Shown: piece after piece, positions 20,105 to 27,330 of the stretch
Position numbering within the stretch: position 1 is the stretch's first letter
Layout of the letters: the number at the start of each line of letters is the position of its first letter
Origin: Sphingobium sp. EM0848
GTDB lineage: Bacteria > Pseudomonadota > Alphaproteobacteria > Sphingomonadales > Sphingomonadaceae
Assembly (NCBI RefSeq): GCF_013375555.1
Contig: NZ_JABXWB010000001.1
Coordinates: 1,364,001 to 1,428,000, forward strand
Direction of reading: 5' to 3'
Length of the DNA stretch: 64,000 nt
The notes under the pieces: model-generated
The model's input: only the letters and a program-made list of their open reading frames with translations
Told to the model about the DNA's origin: nothing
Database searches by the model: none
Program-made: the position numbers and the translations under genes

Positions 20105-22387
20105 ATGGCCATGACCCTGCCCGCTCCCTCACCCGACGATCCCGCCTATCTTCAGGGCCTCAACGAACCGCAGCGGGAAGCTGTACTCACCACAGAAGGC
20201 CCGGTCCTTGTCCTCGCCGGCGCGGGCACGGGCAAGACCGCCGCCCTCACCGCCCGGCTCGCCCATCTGATCGCCACCCGCCGCGCCTACCCTTCGGAAA
20301 TCCTCGCCGTCACCTTCACGAACAAGGCGGCCCGCGAAATGCGTGAGCGTGTCGGACGCATGATCGGTCCGGCGGTCGAGGGCATGCCCTGGCTCGGCAC
20401 CTTCCACGCCATCGCGGCGAAGATGTTGCGCCGCCACGCCGAACTGGTGGGCCTGCAATCCAATTTCACCATCCTTGACACCGACGATCAGCTTCGCCTG
20501 CTAAGACAACTCGTCCAGGCCGAAGGGATCGACGAAAAGCGCTGGCCCGTACGCCAACTGGCTGGTCTGATCGACCAATGGAAGAACCGGGGATGGACCC
20601 CGGAGGAAATCGGCGCAGGCGAAAGCGAAGGCTATGCCAATGGTCGGGGGCAGAAGCTCTACGCCGCCTATCAGGCCCGGCTGCGCGATGTGAATGCCTG
20701 CGATTTCGGTGACCTCCTGCTGCATGCTCTCACCATATTGAAACGCCATCGCGACGTTCTGGAAAGCTATCAGCAGCGCTTCCGCTACATCATGGTGGAT
20801 GAATATCAGGATACGAACAGCAGCCAATATCTCTGGCTCCGCCTGCTCGCCCAACAACGCAAGAATATCTGCTGCGTGGGCGACGACGATCAGTCCATCT
20901 ACAGTTGGCGCGGCGCGGAGGTCGCCAACATCCTTCGCTTCGAAAAGGACTTTCCGGGCGCGAAAATCGTTCGCCTCGAACAAAATTACCGCTCGACTCC
21001 CCATATCCTGGGCGCAGCGTCCGGCGTGATCGCGGAAAATGGCAATCGCCTCGGCAAGACGCTCTGGACCGAGATCGACGTGGGCGAGAAGGTGCGCATC
21101 ATCGGCGTGTGGGACGGCCCGGAGGAAGCGCGCCGCGTCGGCGACGAAATCGAATCGATCGAACGCAGCGGCCAGTCGCTGGATCAGGTCGCCATCCTCG
21201 TCCGCGCCCAGCATCAGACCCGCGAATTCGAAGACCGCTTCATCCAGATCGGCCTGCCCTATCGTATCGTTGGCGGCTTTCGCTTTTACGAACGCGCTGA
21301 AATTCGCGACGCGCTCGCCTATCTGCGCCTCGTCAACCAGCCCGCCGACGACCTTGCCTTCGAGCGAATCGTCAACGTTCCCAAACGCGGCCTGGGCGAC
21401 AAGGCGGTCGAAAAGCTCCACCGGCTCGCCCGCGCCGAATCCATTCCCCTGACGCTTGCCGCCGCGCGCATCCTCGACACCGATGAACTCACGCCCCAGG
21501 CCCGCCGCAGCCTTGGCGCCTTCATCGGCGACCTTGCCCGCTGGCGCGACCGCGCCGCGCAACTGCCCCACGCCGAACTCGCCCGGCAGATATTGGACGA
21601 AAGCGGCTACACCGCCATGCTTCAGGCCGAGCGCACCGCCGAAAGCGCGGGGCGGCTGGAGAACCTCAACGAACTCACCCGCGCCATGGAGGAATATGAA
21701 ACGCTGGGCGCGTTCCTCGAACATGTGTCGCTGGTTATGGACAATGAGGCGCAACAAGACGAGCGCAAGGTCACAATCATGACCATCCACGCCGCCAAGG
21801 GGCTGGAATTCGACACGGTATTCCTCGCGGGCTGGGAAGAAGGCATCTTCCCGTCACAGCGCGCCCTCGACGAAGGCGGCCTCAATTCCCTGGAGGAAGA
21901 ACGCCGCCTCGCCTATGTCGCGCTCACCCGCGCGCGGAAACGCTGCATCGTCCTCCACGCCGCCAATCGCCGCATCTACGGCCAGTGGACCAGTTCCATT
22001 CCCTCCCGATTCGTGGGCGAATTGCCGCCCGAACATGTGGAGGAGGAAAGCAGCATGTCCGGCGGCGCCTCGCTCTGGCGCGCCAACTGGTCCGAGCGGG
22101 CCGACCCCTTCGCCAATGTCCAGCGCGGCACGGGACGAGGCCCCGGCTGGCAACGCGCGCAACAAAGCGGGCATTTTGTGAAGGAGCCGGTCCGCATCGT
22201 CGAGGCCCGCGCGTCCGCCGTTTCACTCGGCAACAAGGGTCGCGACGACATGAGCGTCGGTCTGCGCGTCTTCCACCAGAAATTCGGCTACGGCACAGTC
22301 GCGGAGATCGAAGGCAACAAGTTGGAGATAGATTTCGAAACAGCGGGCCGGAAGCGGGTCATGGACAGCTTCGTCCAGCCCGCATGA
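20105..22387 (+). CDS. UvrD/PcrA-type DNA helicase
   Basis: 760 residues from an ATG at 20105 (a TTG at 20102 and an ATG at 20111 are alternatives; no clear ribosome site). SF1A 3'-5' helicase. Walker A GAGTGKT near residue 40, TFTNKAAREM, Walker B MVDEYQDTN, motif III GDDDQSIYSWRGA, motif IV QNYRST, motif V TIHAAKGLEFD, motif VI VALTRARKR. The C-terminal part resembles the UvrD/PcrA Tudor-like domain (VFHQKFGYGTVAEIEGNKLEIDF). It acts in nucleotide excision and mismatch repair. It overlaps a GNAT gene by 4 nt. Confidence 0.94.
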   Translation: MAMTLPAPSPDDPAYLQGLNEPQREAVLTTEGPVLVLAGAGTGKTAALTARLAHLIATRRAYPSEILAVTFTNKAAREMRERVGRMIGPAVEGMPWLGTFHAIAAKMLRRHAELVGLQSNFTILDTDDQLRLLRQLVQAEGIDEKRWPVRQLAGLIDQWKNRGWTPEEIGAGESEGYANGRGQKLYAAYQARLRDVNACDFGDLLLHALTILKRHRDVLESYQQRFRYIMVDEYQDTNSSQYLWLRLLAQQRKNICCVGDDDQSIYSWRGAEVANILRFEKDFPGAKIVRLEQNYRSTPHILGAASGVIAENGNRLGKTLWTEIDVGEKVRIIGVWDGPEEARRVGDEIESIERSGQSLDQVAILVRAQHQTREFEDRFIQIGLPYRIVGGFRFYERAEIRDALAYLRLVNQPADDLAFERIVNVPKRGLGDKAVEKLHRLARAESIPLTLAAARILDTDELTPQARRSLGAFIGDLARWRDRAAQLPHAELARQILDESGYTAMLQAERTAESAGRLENLNELTRAMEEYETLGAFLEHVSLVMDNEAQQDERKVTIMTIHAAKGLEFDTVFLAGWEEGIFPSQRALDEGGLNSLEEERRLAYVALTRARKRCIVLHAANRRIYGQWTSSIPSRFVGELPPEHVEEESSMSGGASLWRANWSERADPFANVQRGTGRGPGWQRAQQSGHFVKEPVRIVEARASAVSLGNKGRDDMSVGLRVFHQKFGYGTVAEIEGNKLEIDFETAGRKRVMDSFVQPA

Positions 22388-22869
22388 TCTGTCGTTGGAG
22401 ACAAATGCGCGGACCTGACCTGCCGGCGGTCAAGGCGATCTCCGACGCGGTCCACGGCGCTTATACGGAGAGCGAATCGATCTATGCGGAAAGGCTGGCG
22501 CTCTACCCCTCAGGCTGCCTGATATTGGAAGGCGACGGAATGCCAATCGGTTATCTCATCGCCCATCCCTGGCACAGCCGGACGCCGCCGCCCCTGAACA
22601 TACCTCTTGGCGCGATTCCCGCCGATGCCGACACCTATTATCTGCATGACATCGCGCTGCTGCCCGCTGCCCGAGGCAATGGCGCAGGCGTTCAGGCTAC
22701 CATATTGGCTATGAGCGAGGCCGGAAAAGCCGGGTTCGACACGATCACATTAATGGCAGTAAACGGCGCCGATCGTTTCTGGGCCTCGCAGGGCTTCAGC
22801 CCAGTCGCAGACCAGCCAGCCCTTTACGGTCCTGAAGCGCAATTTATGTGGCGCCCTTTGCCCCGCTAG
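22384..22869 (+). CDS. GNAT family N-acetyltransferase
   Basis: 161 residues from the ATG overlapping the helicase stop (ATGA). Acetyl-CoA-binding motif A is visible as YLHDIALLPAARGNGAGVQATIL, followed by the ITLMAVNGADRFWASQGF strand-helix. Substrate unknown. The stop codon TAG lies at the target of the IS630 element: TA is the insertion target and the first base of the element supplies the G, so the reading frame end is unchanged. Confidence 0.85.
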   Translation: MICRWRQMRGPDLPAVKAISDAVHGAYTESESIYAERLALYPSGCLILEGDGMPIGYLIAHPWHSRTPPPLNIPLGAIPADADTYYLHDIALLPAARGNGAGVQATILAMSEAGKAGFDTITLMAVNGADRFWASQGFSPVADQPALYGPEAQFMWRPLPR

Positions 22870-22886
22870 AGCAGTGAGCACAAAGT

Positions 22887-22910
22887 AGGAATCGCGGACG
22901 ATTCCTTTTT
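22887..22910 (+). terminator. Hairpin plus T5 inside the left end of the insertion sequence
   Basis: AGGAATCG and CGATTCCT form an 8-bp stem with a CGGA loop, followed directly by further T residues. It has the form of an intrinsic terminator and lies upstream of the transposase start, so it would block read-through from the helicase-GNAT operon into the element. Confidence 0.65.
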
Positions 22911-22948
22911 GCGCGGATTTGTGATTCATGTGCCTGTGGAGGTGAACC

Positions 22949-23329
22949 ATGGGCAGAGCATATTCGGCTGATTTGCGGGAACGGATATCGGCGCACGTAA
23001 GGGCGGGACACTCGCGCCGGGCGGCGGCCCGCCATTTCGGTGTGAGCGCGAGTTGCGCAGTGAAGTTGTTGCAGCGAGTGGAACGAACAGGTTCGGCTGC
23101 TTCTTCACGAATAGGGCGGCCACGCGGCGCTGGTAAGTTGGCGCCGTATATGGCCCGGTTGACGGGCTGGGTGGATAGGGAACCAGACATCGGCATGTCG
23201 GAGCTGTCCAACAAGCTTGCAGCGGAGACGGGCGTAGTTGCCCATCCGGCATCCCTCTCGCGGGTGCTGATCCAGGCTGGCTATCGGGTAAAAAAAAACG
23301 CTGCTGGCCAGCGAGTGCGGACGCGATGA
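22949..23329 (+). CDS. IS630 transposase, N-terminal part (orfA)
   Basis: 126 residues with an excellent GGAGGTGA ribosome site. The N-terminal helix-turn-helix DNA-binding domain (YSADLRERISAHVRAGHSRR, HFGVSASCAVKLLQR) binds the terminal repeats. The frame runs through a run of nine A residues at 23290-23298 and ends shortly after. Homologues continue with KKTLLASE, which lies in the next frame; expression of full transposase therefore needs a frame change at the A run. Confidence 0.9.
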   Translation: MGRAYSADLRERISAHVRAGHSRRAAARHFGVSASCAVKLLQRVERTGSAASSRIGRPRGAGKLAPYMARLTGWVDREPDIGMSELSNKLAAETGVVAHPASLSRVLIQAGYRVKKNAAGQRVRTR

Positions 23330-23906
23330 TGTCGCTCATGCGCGACTGCGATGGCGCCTCGACCGGCAGCCGCAGATGCGCGCAAAGCCTCATCACCTCG
23401 TCTTTCTGGATGAGACGGCGACCACCACGAAGATGACCAAGCTTCGTGGCCGGGCGCCAAAAGGAGAGCGTCTCAAGGCCCGCGCTCCGTTCGGTCATTG
23501 GAAAACGCAAACCTTCATCGCGGGGCTGCGCTGCGATTGCTTGGTTGCCCCGTGGGTGATCGACCAACCGATGAACCGGCGCCTGTTCGAAACCTATATC
23601 GAAACCCAGTTGGCGCCAACGCTCAGCCCCGGCGATGTTGTGATCGCCGACAATCTGTCGAGCCACAAAAGCGAAAAGGTCAAAGCCTGCCTTAAAGAGC
23701 GAGGTGCGTGGATCCTTTTCCTCCCCGCTTATTCACCCGATTTGAACCCAATAGAAATGGCCTTCGCTAAATTGAAATCGCACCTGCGACGGATCGGGGC
23801 GCGGACCATCGATGAGCTATGGAAGGCTCTCGGACATATCTGCGACCTCTATTCTGCCGAAGAATGTTGGGAATATTTCAAGGCCGCCGGATATGCGTCC
23901 AACTAA
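23292..23906 (+). CDS. IS630 transposase, C-terminal catalytic part (orfB)
   Basis: About 204 residues open from the A run at 23290-23298; the first internal ATG is at 23376. DDE catalytic residues: Asp in LVFLDET, Asp in VVIADNLSSHKS, Glu in YSPDLNPIEMAFAKLK. Frame change from orfA is +1 (or -2). Slippage at A9 by the ribosome or by RNA polymerase would fuse the two parts; a simple inactivating indel is the alternative. Confidence 0.88.
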   Translation, partial: KKTLLASECGRDDVAHARLRWRLDRQPQMRAKPHHLVFLDETATTTKMTKLRGRAPKGERLKARAPFGHWKTQTFIAGLRCDCLVAPWVIDQPMNRRLFETYIETQLAPTLSPGDVVIADNLSSHKSEKVKACLKERGAWILFLPAYSPDLNPIEMAFAKLKSHLRRIGARTIDELWKALGHICDLYSAEECWEYFKAAGYASN

Positions 23907-24047
23907 TCGCTCACCGCTCTAGCCGTTCGCCAAGCCGGACTCGTGCCTATATGAAATCGGACGCTGGACGTGCGCGAAGGGCGGAGACAAAACGGCATCG
24001 ACCCGAAGCCGCTTTCCATGATGTCGGGAATAATCGTTTCGGAAAAT

Positions 24048-24123
24048 TGGTGGAGCCTAGCGGGATCGAACCGCTGACCTCCTGCATGCCATGCAGGCGC
24101 TCTCCCAGCTGAGCTAAGGCCCC
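24048..24123 (-). tRNA. tRNA-Ala(GGC), copy 1
   Basis: 76 nt including an encoded CCA end. Acceptor GGGGCCT, D-loop AGCTCAGCTGGGAGAGC, anticodon stem CCTGC/GCAGG with loop ATGGCAT (anticodon GGC), T-loop GGTTCGATCCC. It reads alanine GCC/GCU codons. An identical copy lies 168 bp upstream on the same strand. Confidence 0.97.
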
Positions 24124-24254
24124 ATCGTTGCGCGGCATCATACCGCATCCCAATGGATCAGGCCATGACCGGCATGAAGCCGTCGGCCATATCTTCGACG
24201 CAAGGTCATTCATAACCTCACGACACCCCTCGCTTGCGCTCGGGAGTTTTTCGG

Positions 24255-24277
24255 GAAAATGTCCCCCGGACATTTTC
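24255..24277. terminator. Perfect 10-bp palindrome between the two tRNA-Ala genes
   Basis: GAAAATGTCC and GGACATTTTC flank a CCC loop. It lies just downstream of tRNA-Ala copy 2, read leftward, and could be its terminator or processing structure. The motif with its CGGGAGTTTTTCGGG flank looks like a repeated intergenic unit. Confidence 0.5.
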
Positions 24278-24291
24278 TTTCTCCGAAAAAC

Positions 24292-24367
24292 TGGTGGAGC
24301 CTAGCGGGATCGAACCGCTGACCTCCTGCATGCCATGCAGGCGCTCTCCCAGCTGAGCTAAGGCCCC
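24292..24367 (-). tRNA. tRNA-Ala(GGC), copy 2
   Basis: Identical in all 76 nt to copy 1 and likely transcribed first. A plausible leftward promoter lies at 24414-24442. Confidence 0.97.
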
Positions 24368-24378
24368 GTTTCCAGTCT

Positions 24379-24400
24379 GGCGCCGTTTGGGTCCGGCGCC
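24379..24400. other. 7-bp hairpin in the tRNA-Ala leader
   Basis: GGCGCCG and CGGCGCC pair around an 8-nt loop, between the TIGR02300 gene stop and the first tRNA. It may help end the TIGR02300 transcript or mark the tRNA leader; there is no T-tract. Confidence 0.35.
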
Positions 24401-24413
24401 CCGGAGGTCGCTG

Positions 24414-24442
24414 CCATTAGGTGGCGGCGAACTCCTTGGCAA
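24414..24442 (-). promoter_or_regulatory. Putative sigma-70 promoter for the tRNA-Ala pair
   Basis: Read leftward: -35 TTGCCA (24437-24442), 17-bp spacer, -10 TAATGG (24414-24419). It lies about 47 bp before the tRNA, overlapping the intergenic space after the TIGR02300 gene. Confidence 0.4.
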
Positions 24443-24455
24443 GCACAAAATTCAA

Positions 24456-24791
24456 TTAATTGTCGTCGTCGCCGTCGTCGCCGCCAGCATCGACGCCCAG
24501 ATCGTCGTCACCGCCCAGATCGACGTCATTATCCGGCGAATCGCCGTCATCATCCACGTCCAGATCCAGGTCCAGATCGTCGTCAGCCGTCTCACGTTCG
24601 CCATCGGCGGTTTCGATGATCTTCTTGGGCGCTTCCTCATAGGGCAGCGGCTGCTTCGACTTCAGCACCGGCTCGGGCTCCCAGGCCGTACCGCAGTTGA
24701 TGCAGGTGACCGGGTCATCCTTGCCCAGGTCGTAGAAGCGCGTGGCGCATTTCGGGCAGGTACGCTTCGTGCCCCATTCAGCCTTGACCAT
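24456..24791 (-). CDS. TIGR02300 family acidic zinc-ribbon protein
   Basis: 111 residues. N-terminal zinc ribbon (CPKC and CINC, residues about 12-33) with the FYDLG signature of this family. The C-terminal half is almost entirely Asp/Glu/Gly (DDDLDLDLDVDDDGD and similar), giving a very acidic tail. The family is common in Alphaproteobacteria and of unknown function; a nucleic-acid- or metal-associated role is only a guess. Divergent from aroA. Confidence 0.92.
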   Translation of the reverse strand: MVKAEWGTKRTCPKCATRFYDLGKDDPVTCINCGTAWEPEPVLKSKQPLPYEEAPKKIIETADGERETADDDLDLDLDVDDDGDSPDNDVDLGGDDDLGVDAGGDDGDDDN

Positions 24792-24938
24792 GTCCGGCCT
24801 TGTCCTTCTTGCGAGTGCTCAAAACAGAGATTACGCGGCACGACTGGGTCGCCCGCGAAGAGACGGCGCCTTGCCATAGCGAAACCGCGCTGTCAAAAGC
24901 CGGGCGCATTTTTTCAAGTTTTGCAGACGGATTGACCC

Positions 24939-26279
24939 GTGACCGCTTCTTCCGACCAGCCCACCCCGATGACCTTCACCACTGCGCCCGCGCTTTCCGG
25001 CTCGATCACCGTGCCGGGCGACAAGAGCATTTCACACCGCTCGCTGATGCTTTCCGCCCTGGCCGTGGGCGAAAGCCGGGTCGAAGGACTGCTGGAGGGG
25101 GAGGACGTTCTCGCCACCGCCGCCGCCATGCGGGCCATGGGCGCCGACATCCGGCGCAATGCCGACGGCATCTGGCATATCCATGGCGTCGGCGTAGGTG
25201 GCCTGCTGCAACCCGACAGCGCACTCGACATGGGCAATAGCGGCACCTCGACCCGCCTTCTCATGGGCCTGATCGCCAGCCACGCCATCACTGCCACCTT
25301 CGTGGGTGACGCCTCCCTCAGCAAGCGCCCCATGGCCCGCGTCACCGAACCGCTCTCCCGCATGGGCGCAAGCTTCACCACCAGCCCCGGCGACCGCCTG
25401 CCGCTCACCATGCGCGGCGCCTGCCCGGCCGTGCCGCTGGACTACCGCCTCCCCGTCGCCTCGGCACAGGTCAAGTCGGCGATCCTGCTCGCGGGCCTCA
25501 ACGCCCCCGGCATCACCCGCATCGTGGAACCGATCCCGACCCGCGACCATAGTGAGCGGATGCTCAAGGGCTTCGGCGCCGATCTCAATGTCGAAATCGA
25601 AGCCGACGGCGCCCGCATCATCACGCTCAAGGGAGAAGCCGAACTTCGCCCGCAATCGATCACCGTCCCCGGCGACCCCTCCTCCGCCGCCTTCCCGATG
25701 GTCGCCGCGCTGCTGGTCCCCGGCTCGAAAGTCACCATCGCCAATGTTGGCCTCAACGCGACCCGCGCAGGCCTGATCGACCTGCTGCGCGAAATGGGTG
25801 GGGATATCGTCATCGAAAATCCACGCGAAGTCGGCGGAGAGCCGGTTGGCGACCTCATCATCACCGCTTCGGCTCTGAAGGGTGTCGACCCCGACCCGGC
25901 GCGCGCGCCGTCGATGATCGACGAATATCCCGTCGCCTTCATCGCCGCAGCTTTCGCGGAAGGGCACAGCACTTTCCGCGGCCTTGAGGAATTGCGCGTC
26001 AAGGAATCGGACCGCATCGCCACCATGGCAACCGGCCTGCGCGCCATTGGCGTTCGCGTAGAGGAACTGGAAGACGGCATTGTCATCGAGGGTAGCGGCG
26101 GCGCGCTCCTGCCCGGCGGCGGCCCCATCTCCACAAAACTCGACCATCGTATCGCCATGAGCTTCGCAGTGGCGGGCCTCGTCTCGAAAAACGGCGTGGC
26201 CATCGACGACATGCGTCCCGTCGCCACCAGCTTCCCCGGCTTCACCGGCCTGCTGCAGGCACTCGGAGCCCTGATATGA
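24939..26279 (+). CDS. aroA: 3-phosphoshikimate 1-carboxyvinyltransferase (EPSP synthase)
   Basis: 446 residues from a GTG at 24939 (ATG at 24969 possible). It condenses PEP with shikimate-3-phosphate. PGDKSISHRSLM, GNSGTSTRLLMGL, SAQVKSAILLAGL and the APSMIDEYP / EELRVKESDR motifs are present. By whole-sequence resemblance it is nearer to the CP4-type (class II) enzymes than to E. coli AroA. The position equivalent to the CP4 alanine next to GN appears to be Gly (GNSGT), so glyphosate tolerance cannot be assumed. It is the first gene of aroA-(membrane protein)-cmk. Confidence 0.95.
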   Translation: MTASSDQPTPMTFTTAPALSGSITVPGDKSISHRSLMLSALAVGESRVEGLLEGEDVLATAAAMRAMGADIRRNADGIWHIHGVGVGGLLQPDSALDMGNSGTSTRLLMGLIASHAITATFVGDASLSKRPMARVTEPLSRMGASFTTSPGDRLPLTMRGACPAVPLDYRLPVASAQVKSAILLAGLNAPGITRIVEPIPTRDHSERMLKGFGADLNVEIEADGARIITLKGEAELRPQSITVPGDPSSAAFPMVAALLVPGSKVTIANVGLNATRAGLIDLLREMGGDIVIENPREVGGEPVGDLIITASALKGVDPDPARAPSMIDEYPVAFIAAAFAEGHSTFRGLEELRVKESDRIATMATGLRAIGVRVEELEDGIVIEGSGGALLPGGGPISTKLDHRIAMSFAVAGLVSKNGVAIDDMRPVATSFPGFTGLLQALGALI

Positions 26280-26527
26280 CCTTCGACTTCGCCAACATCA
26301 TAGGCCTGATCGGCAGCGGCCTGATGATCGCCGCCTATGCCTATAGCAATGTGGCGAAGGTGCTGAATTTCACCCTGTTCAACCTGCTGAACCTGATCGG
26401 CGCCCTGCTGCTCATTTCCTCGCTGATGGTTCACTTCAACATCGCATCGATGGCGCTGGAAGTCGTCTGGGCCTTCATTGCGCTCATCGGCCTCACCAAG
26501 GCGCTGCGGAAAGGCAAAGCATCATGA
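26276..26527 (+). CDS. Small CBU_0592-like membrane protein
   Basis: 83 residues, overlapping aroA and cmk by 4 nt at each end (ATGA). Three hydrophobic helices: IIGLIGSGLMIAAYAY, FNLLNLIGALLLISSLMV and MALEVVWAFIALIGLTKAL. The family is a frequent, uncharacterised sphingomonad/gammaproteobacterial membrane protein, often near aroA or cmk. No enzymatic motif. Confidence 0.85.
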   Translation: MTFDFANIIGLIGSGLMIAAYAYSNVAKVLNFTLFNLLNLIGALLLISSLMVHFNIASMALEVVWAFIALIGLTKALRKGKAS

Positions 26528-27159
26528 TCATCGCCGTCGACGGCCCCGCCGCCTCGGGCAAAGGCACGATCGCCAAGGCGCTCGGCCGCCATTATAGCCT
26601 GCCCGTCCTCGACACCGGCCTGCTCTACCGGGCGGTAGGTCTGGCTGTACTCAAGGCCGGCGGCGATCCCGACCATGAAGCGGACGCTCTTGCCGCCTGT
26701 GATTTCGAGGATGCCGTCCTGACAGACCCTGCCCTGCGCAGCGAGGCCGTAGGCTCCCTCGCCTCGCGCGTGTCCACTCATCAGAGCGTCCGCCAGGCGC
26801 TGGTAAAGCGCCAGCGCGACTTCGCCACCCAGCCAAGCGGCGCAATCCTCGACGGCCGGGACATCGCCACCGTCATTGCCCCTGATGCCGATGCCAAGAT
26901 CTTCGTCACCGCGAGCGTTCACGTCCGCGCCCAGCGCCGCTATGACGATGCCCTGTCCCATGGCGGCCATCCCGATATGGACAGCCTGATCGCGGACATT
27001 CAGGCCCGCGACACCCGCGACATGAGCCGCGACCATGCCCCGCTGCGTATGGCCGATGGAGCGGACTTGCTCGATACCAGCAATTTGACTATAGACGCCG
27101 CCGTCCAGCAGGCCATTACACTGGTGGACGCCCAGTTGGAACGTCGGCAACAGGCCTGA
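26524..27159 (+). CDS. cmk: Cytidylate kinase
   Basis: 211 residues. It phosphorylates CMP and dCMP. P-loop AVDGPAASGKGTIAKAL, the DTGLLYRAVGLAVL CMP-binding segment, LDGRDIATVIAPDA and the DTRDMSRDHAPL lid are visible. Coupled by ATGA to the preceding membrane protein; a terminator follows. Confidence 0.96.
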   Translation: MIIAVDGPAASGKGTIAKALGRHYSLPVLDTGLLYRAVGLAVLKAGGDPDHEADALAACDFEDAVLTDPALRSEAVGSLASRVSTHQSVRQALVKRQRDFATQPSGAILDGRDIATVIAPDADAKIFVTASVHVRAQRRYDDALSHGGHPDMDSLIADIQARDTRDMSRDHAPLRMADGADLLDTSNLTIDAAVQQAITLVDAQLERRQQA

Positions 27160-27168
27160 CGCGATGCC

Positions 27169-27197
27169 GGGTGCCGGGGATTCCCAGGCGCCCTTTT
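27169..27197 (+). terminator. Intrinsic terminator after cmk
   Basis: GGGTGCC (27169-27175) pairs with GGCGCCC (27187-27193), one G-U, with an inner GGG/CCC extension, followed by TTTT. It separates the aroA-cmk operon from rpsA. Confidence 0.75.
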
Positions 27198-27330
27198 CGC
27201 TTATCCACAGGGCGTCGACTCGTTAGGGCCGAACGGATGTTCGCGTGCTATTCGGGTGCGCGGGCGGTTTGGCCTGAAAGACCACCGGATACAACCGGTA
27301 GGCCAGTAATGACGAGTGAAGGACTTAAAT

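Larger units (their letters stand above)
22867..23922 (+). mobile_element. Complete IS630-family insertion sequence with TA target duplication
   Basis: The element proper is 22869-23920 (1052 bp), flanked by duplicated TA at 22867-22868 and 23921-23922. Imperfect terminal inverted repeats begin GAGCAGTGAGC on the left and GAGCGGTGAGC on the right end read inward, with further matches over about 20 bp. It carries one transposase in two frames. The host sequence rejoined across the TA reads CGC-TAG-CCG, so the insertion is precisely in the stop codon of the upstream gene. TA target use and DDE motifs are family traits. Confidence 0.93.

Noticed and set aside
22867-24367. A genomic island using tRNA-Ala as attachment site
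   Set aside because: The IS630 element has its own TA duplication and terminal repeats, no integrase is present, and both tRNAs are intact without a partial 3' copy beyond an island.
23947-24448. Two minus-strand ORFs containing LAQLGERLHGMQEVSGSIP
   Set aside because: They are translations through the two tRNA-Ala genes; the identical peptide in both is a tRNA artefact.
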